Of a DNA stretch of 13,458 nt, positions 13,103-13,458 are shown in pieces; the first letter of the stretch is position 1; every line of letters starts with the position of its first letter. The translations under genes were made by a program, and so were the position numbers. The notes beneath the pieces are model-generated. The model was not told where the DNA came from. It worked only from the letters and a program-made list of their open reading frames with translations, and did not search any database. This DNA comes from an uncultured Lachnospiraceae bacterium. Lineage in GTDB: Bacteria > Bacillota_A > Clostridia > Lachnospirales > Lachnospiraceae. The stretch spans positions 1 through 13,458 of the forward strand of contig CAJUQU010000085.1 of assembly GCA_910588595.1 (NCBI GenBank). Reading direction: 5' to 3'.

Positions 13103-13458
13103 TTACCAGCCCCCACAATTGTTCTTCATATATTGCAGAACAACGCCGGAGAACTCCCTGCTCCGCAGCCGTGATACAGGAATCTCTTTGCCATTATCCA
13201 TATAGGCAGTCCCGTTCTTATAGCCTTTTAAATGTTTCAGATTGATAAGATAACTCCTATGACACCGGTAAAAACGGTTGTCCAGCTTTGTTTCTAGGTT
13301 TTCAATCCGTTCATAATAATCAACAACCTCGCCGGAAGTCAGGTTCAGATATATTTTCCTGTCTATGATCTCACAGAAGATAATTTGATCCTTTGCAATG
13401 ATGTGCAGCCTATAATCAAATATATAGGCCGACCGGTCCGTATAGAACAGCGGATCAA
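13103..13458 (-). CDS. LytTR-family response regulator, C-terminal part
   Basis: Cut by the window edge; about 117 residues are visible. They contain a LytTR DNA-binding domain: IIFCEIIDRKIYLNL, a helix IENLETKLDN, the highly typical FYRCHRSYLINLKHLKGY and the closing KEIPVSRLRSREF. The receiver domain with the phospho-Asp must lie beyond 13458. It is the partner of the AgrC-like kinase whose gene starts one base after its stop. LytTR regulators bind paired 9-bp sites upstream of peptide, bacteriocin or virulence genes, so the coiled-coil genes downstream or the peptide genes further left are possible targets; this is inference. Confidence 0.88.
   Translation of the reverse strand, partial: DPLFYTDRSAYIFDYRLHIIAKDQIIFCEIIDRKIYLNLTSGEVVDYYERIENLETKLDNRFYRCHRSYLINLKHLKGYKNGTAYMDNGKEIPVSRLRSREFSGVVLQYMKNNCGGW

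Noticed and set aside
1..13458. CRISPR arrays, tRNA or rRNA genes
   Set aside because: No regularly spaced repeats and no cloverleaf or rRNA-like segments were noticed on either strand.

Overview
The window reads as a low-GC Firmicutes chromosome segment, most likely from a gut Lachnospiraceae (Blautia/Dorea/Mediterraneibacter type). That guess rests on strong AGGAGG ribosome-binding sites before most genes, the IS types, the AgrC/LytTR pair and several protein families common in that group; it is inference, not a species call. Except for a transposase fragment at the left edge, every gene lies on the minus strand, so transcription runs from high to low coordinates. Base composition is patchy: the IS, the ABC genes and the kinase region are visibly richer in G+C than the acetyltransferase, CPBP and DUF-type genes, as expected of an accessory region assembled from several sources.

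Left part (1-2709): the end of one DDE transposase (+), a gene-free stretch, then a complete 1612-bp IS4-type element (603-2214). The element has 17/18 terminal inverted repeats and a 7-bp target duplication (TAAAAAT). It landed in the 3' end of a RimL-type GNAT acetyltransferase gene and replaced its last 13 codons with 6 codons of IS sequence. Removing the IS and one duplication copy restores a longer reading frame.

Middle-left (2882-6296): a probable operon that begins with an unlisted 42-residue membrane peptide carrying a GxxxGxxxG glycine zipper. It is followed by a decayed YoaP-type acetyltransferase (internal deletion plus stop codons), a membrane-anchored DUF5301-like protein, a 58-residue two-helix membrane protein, an ABC ATPase and a large polytopic permease. 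The last four genes are tightly packed. This looks like a peptide-export or self-protection cassette of unknown substrate.

Middle-right (6484-10232): two different CPBP (CAAX/Abi) intramembrane proteases. The second is preceded by a 31-residue one-helix peptide and a 350-residue nucleotidyltransferase, probably as one transcript. Upstream lies a translationally coupled pair: a DUF6608-like membrane protein and a 58-residue two-helix protein.

Right part (10408-13458): the end of a LytTR response regulator, an AgrC-like (HPK10) sensor kinase, and two charged coiled-coil proteins of unknown role. One of these is cut by an in-frame TAG followed by 73 codons of clearly coding sequence. No AgrB or AgrD is visible. 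The recurring theme is small membrane peptides, CPBP proteases and an ABC exporter beside a peptide-type quorum sensor, which suggests peptide-mediated competition, immunity or signalling. None of that function is proven by the sequence.
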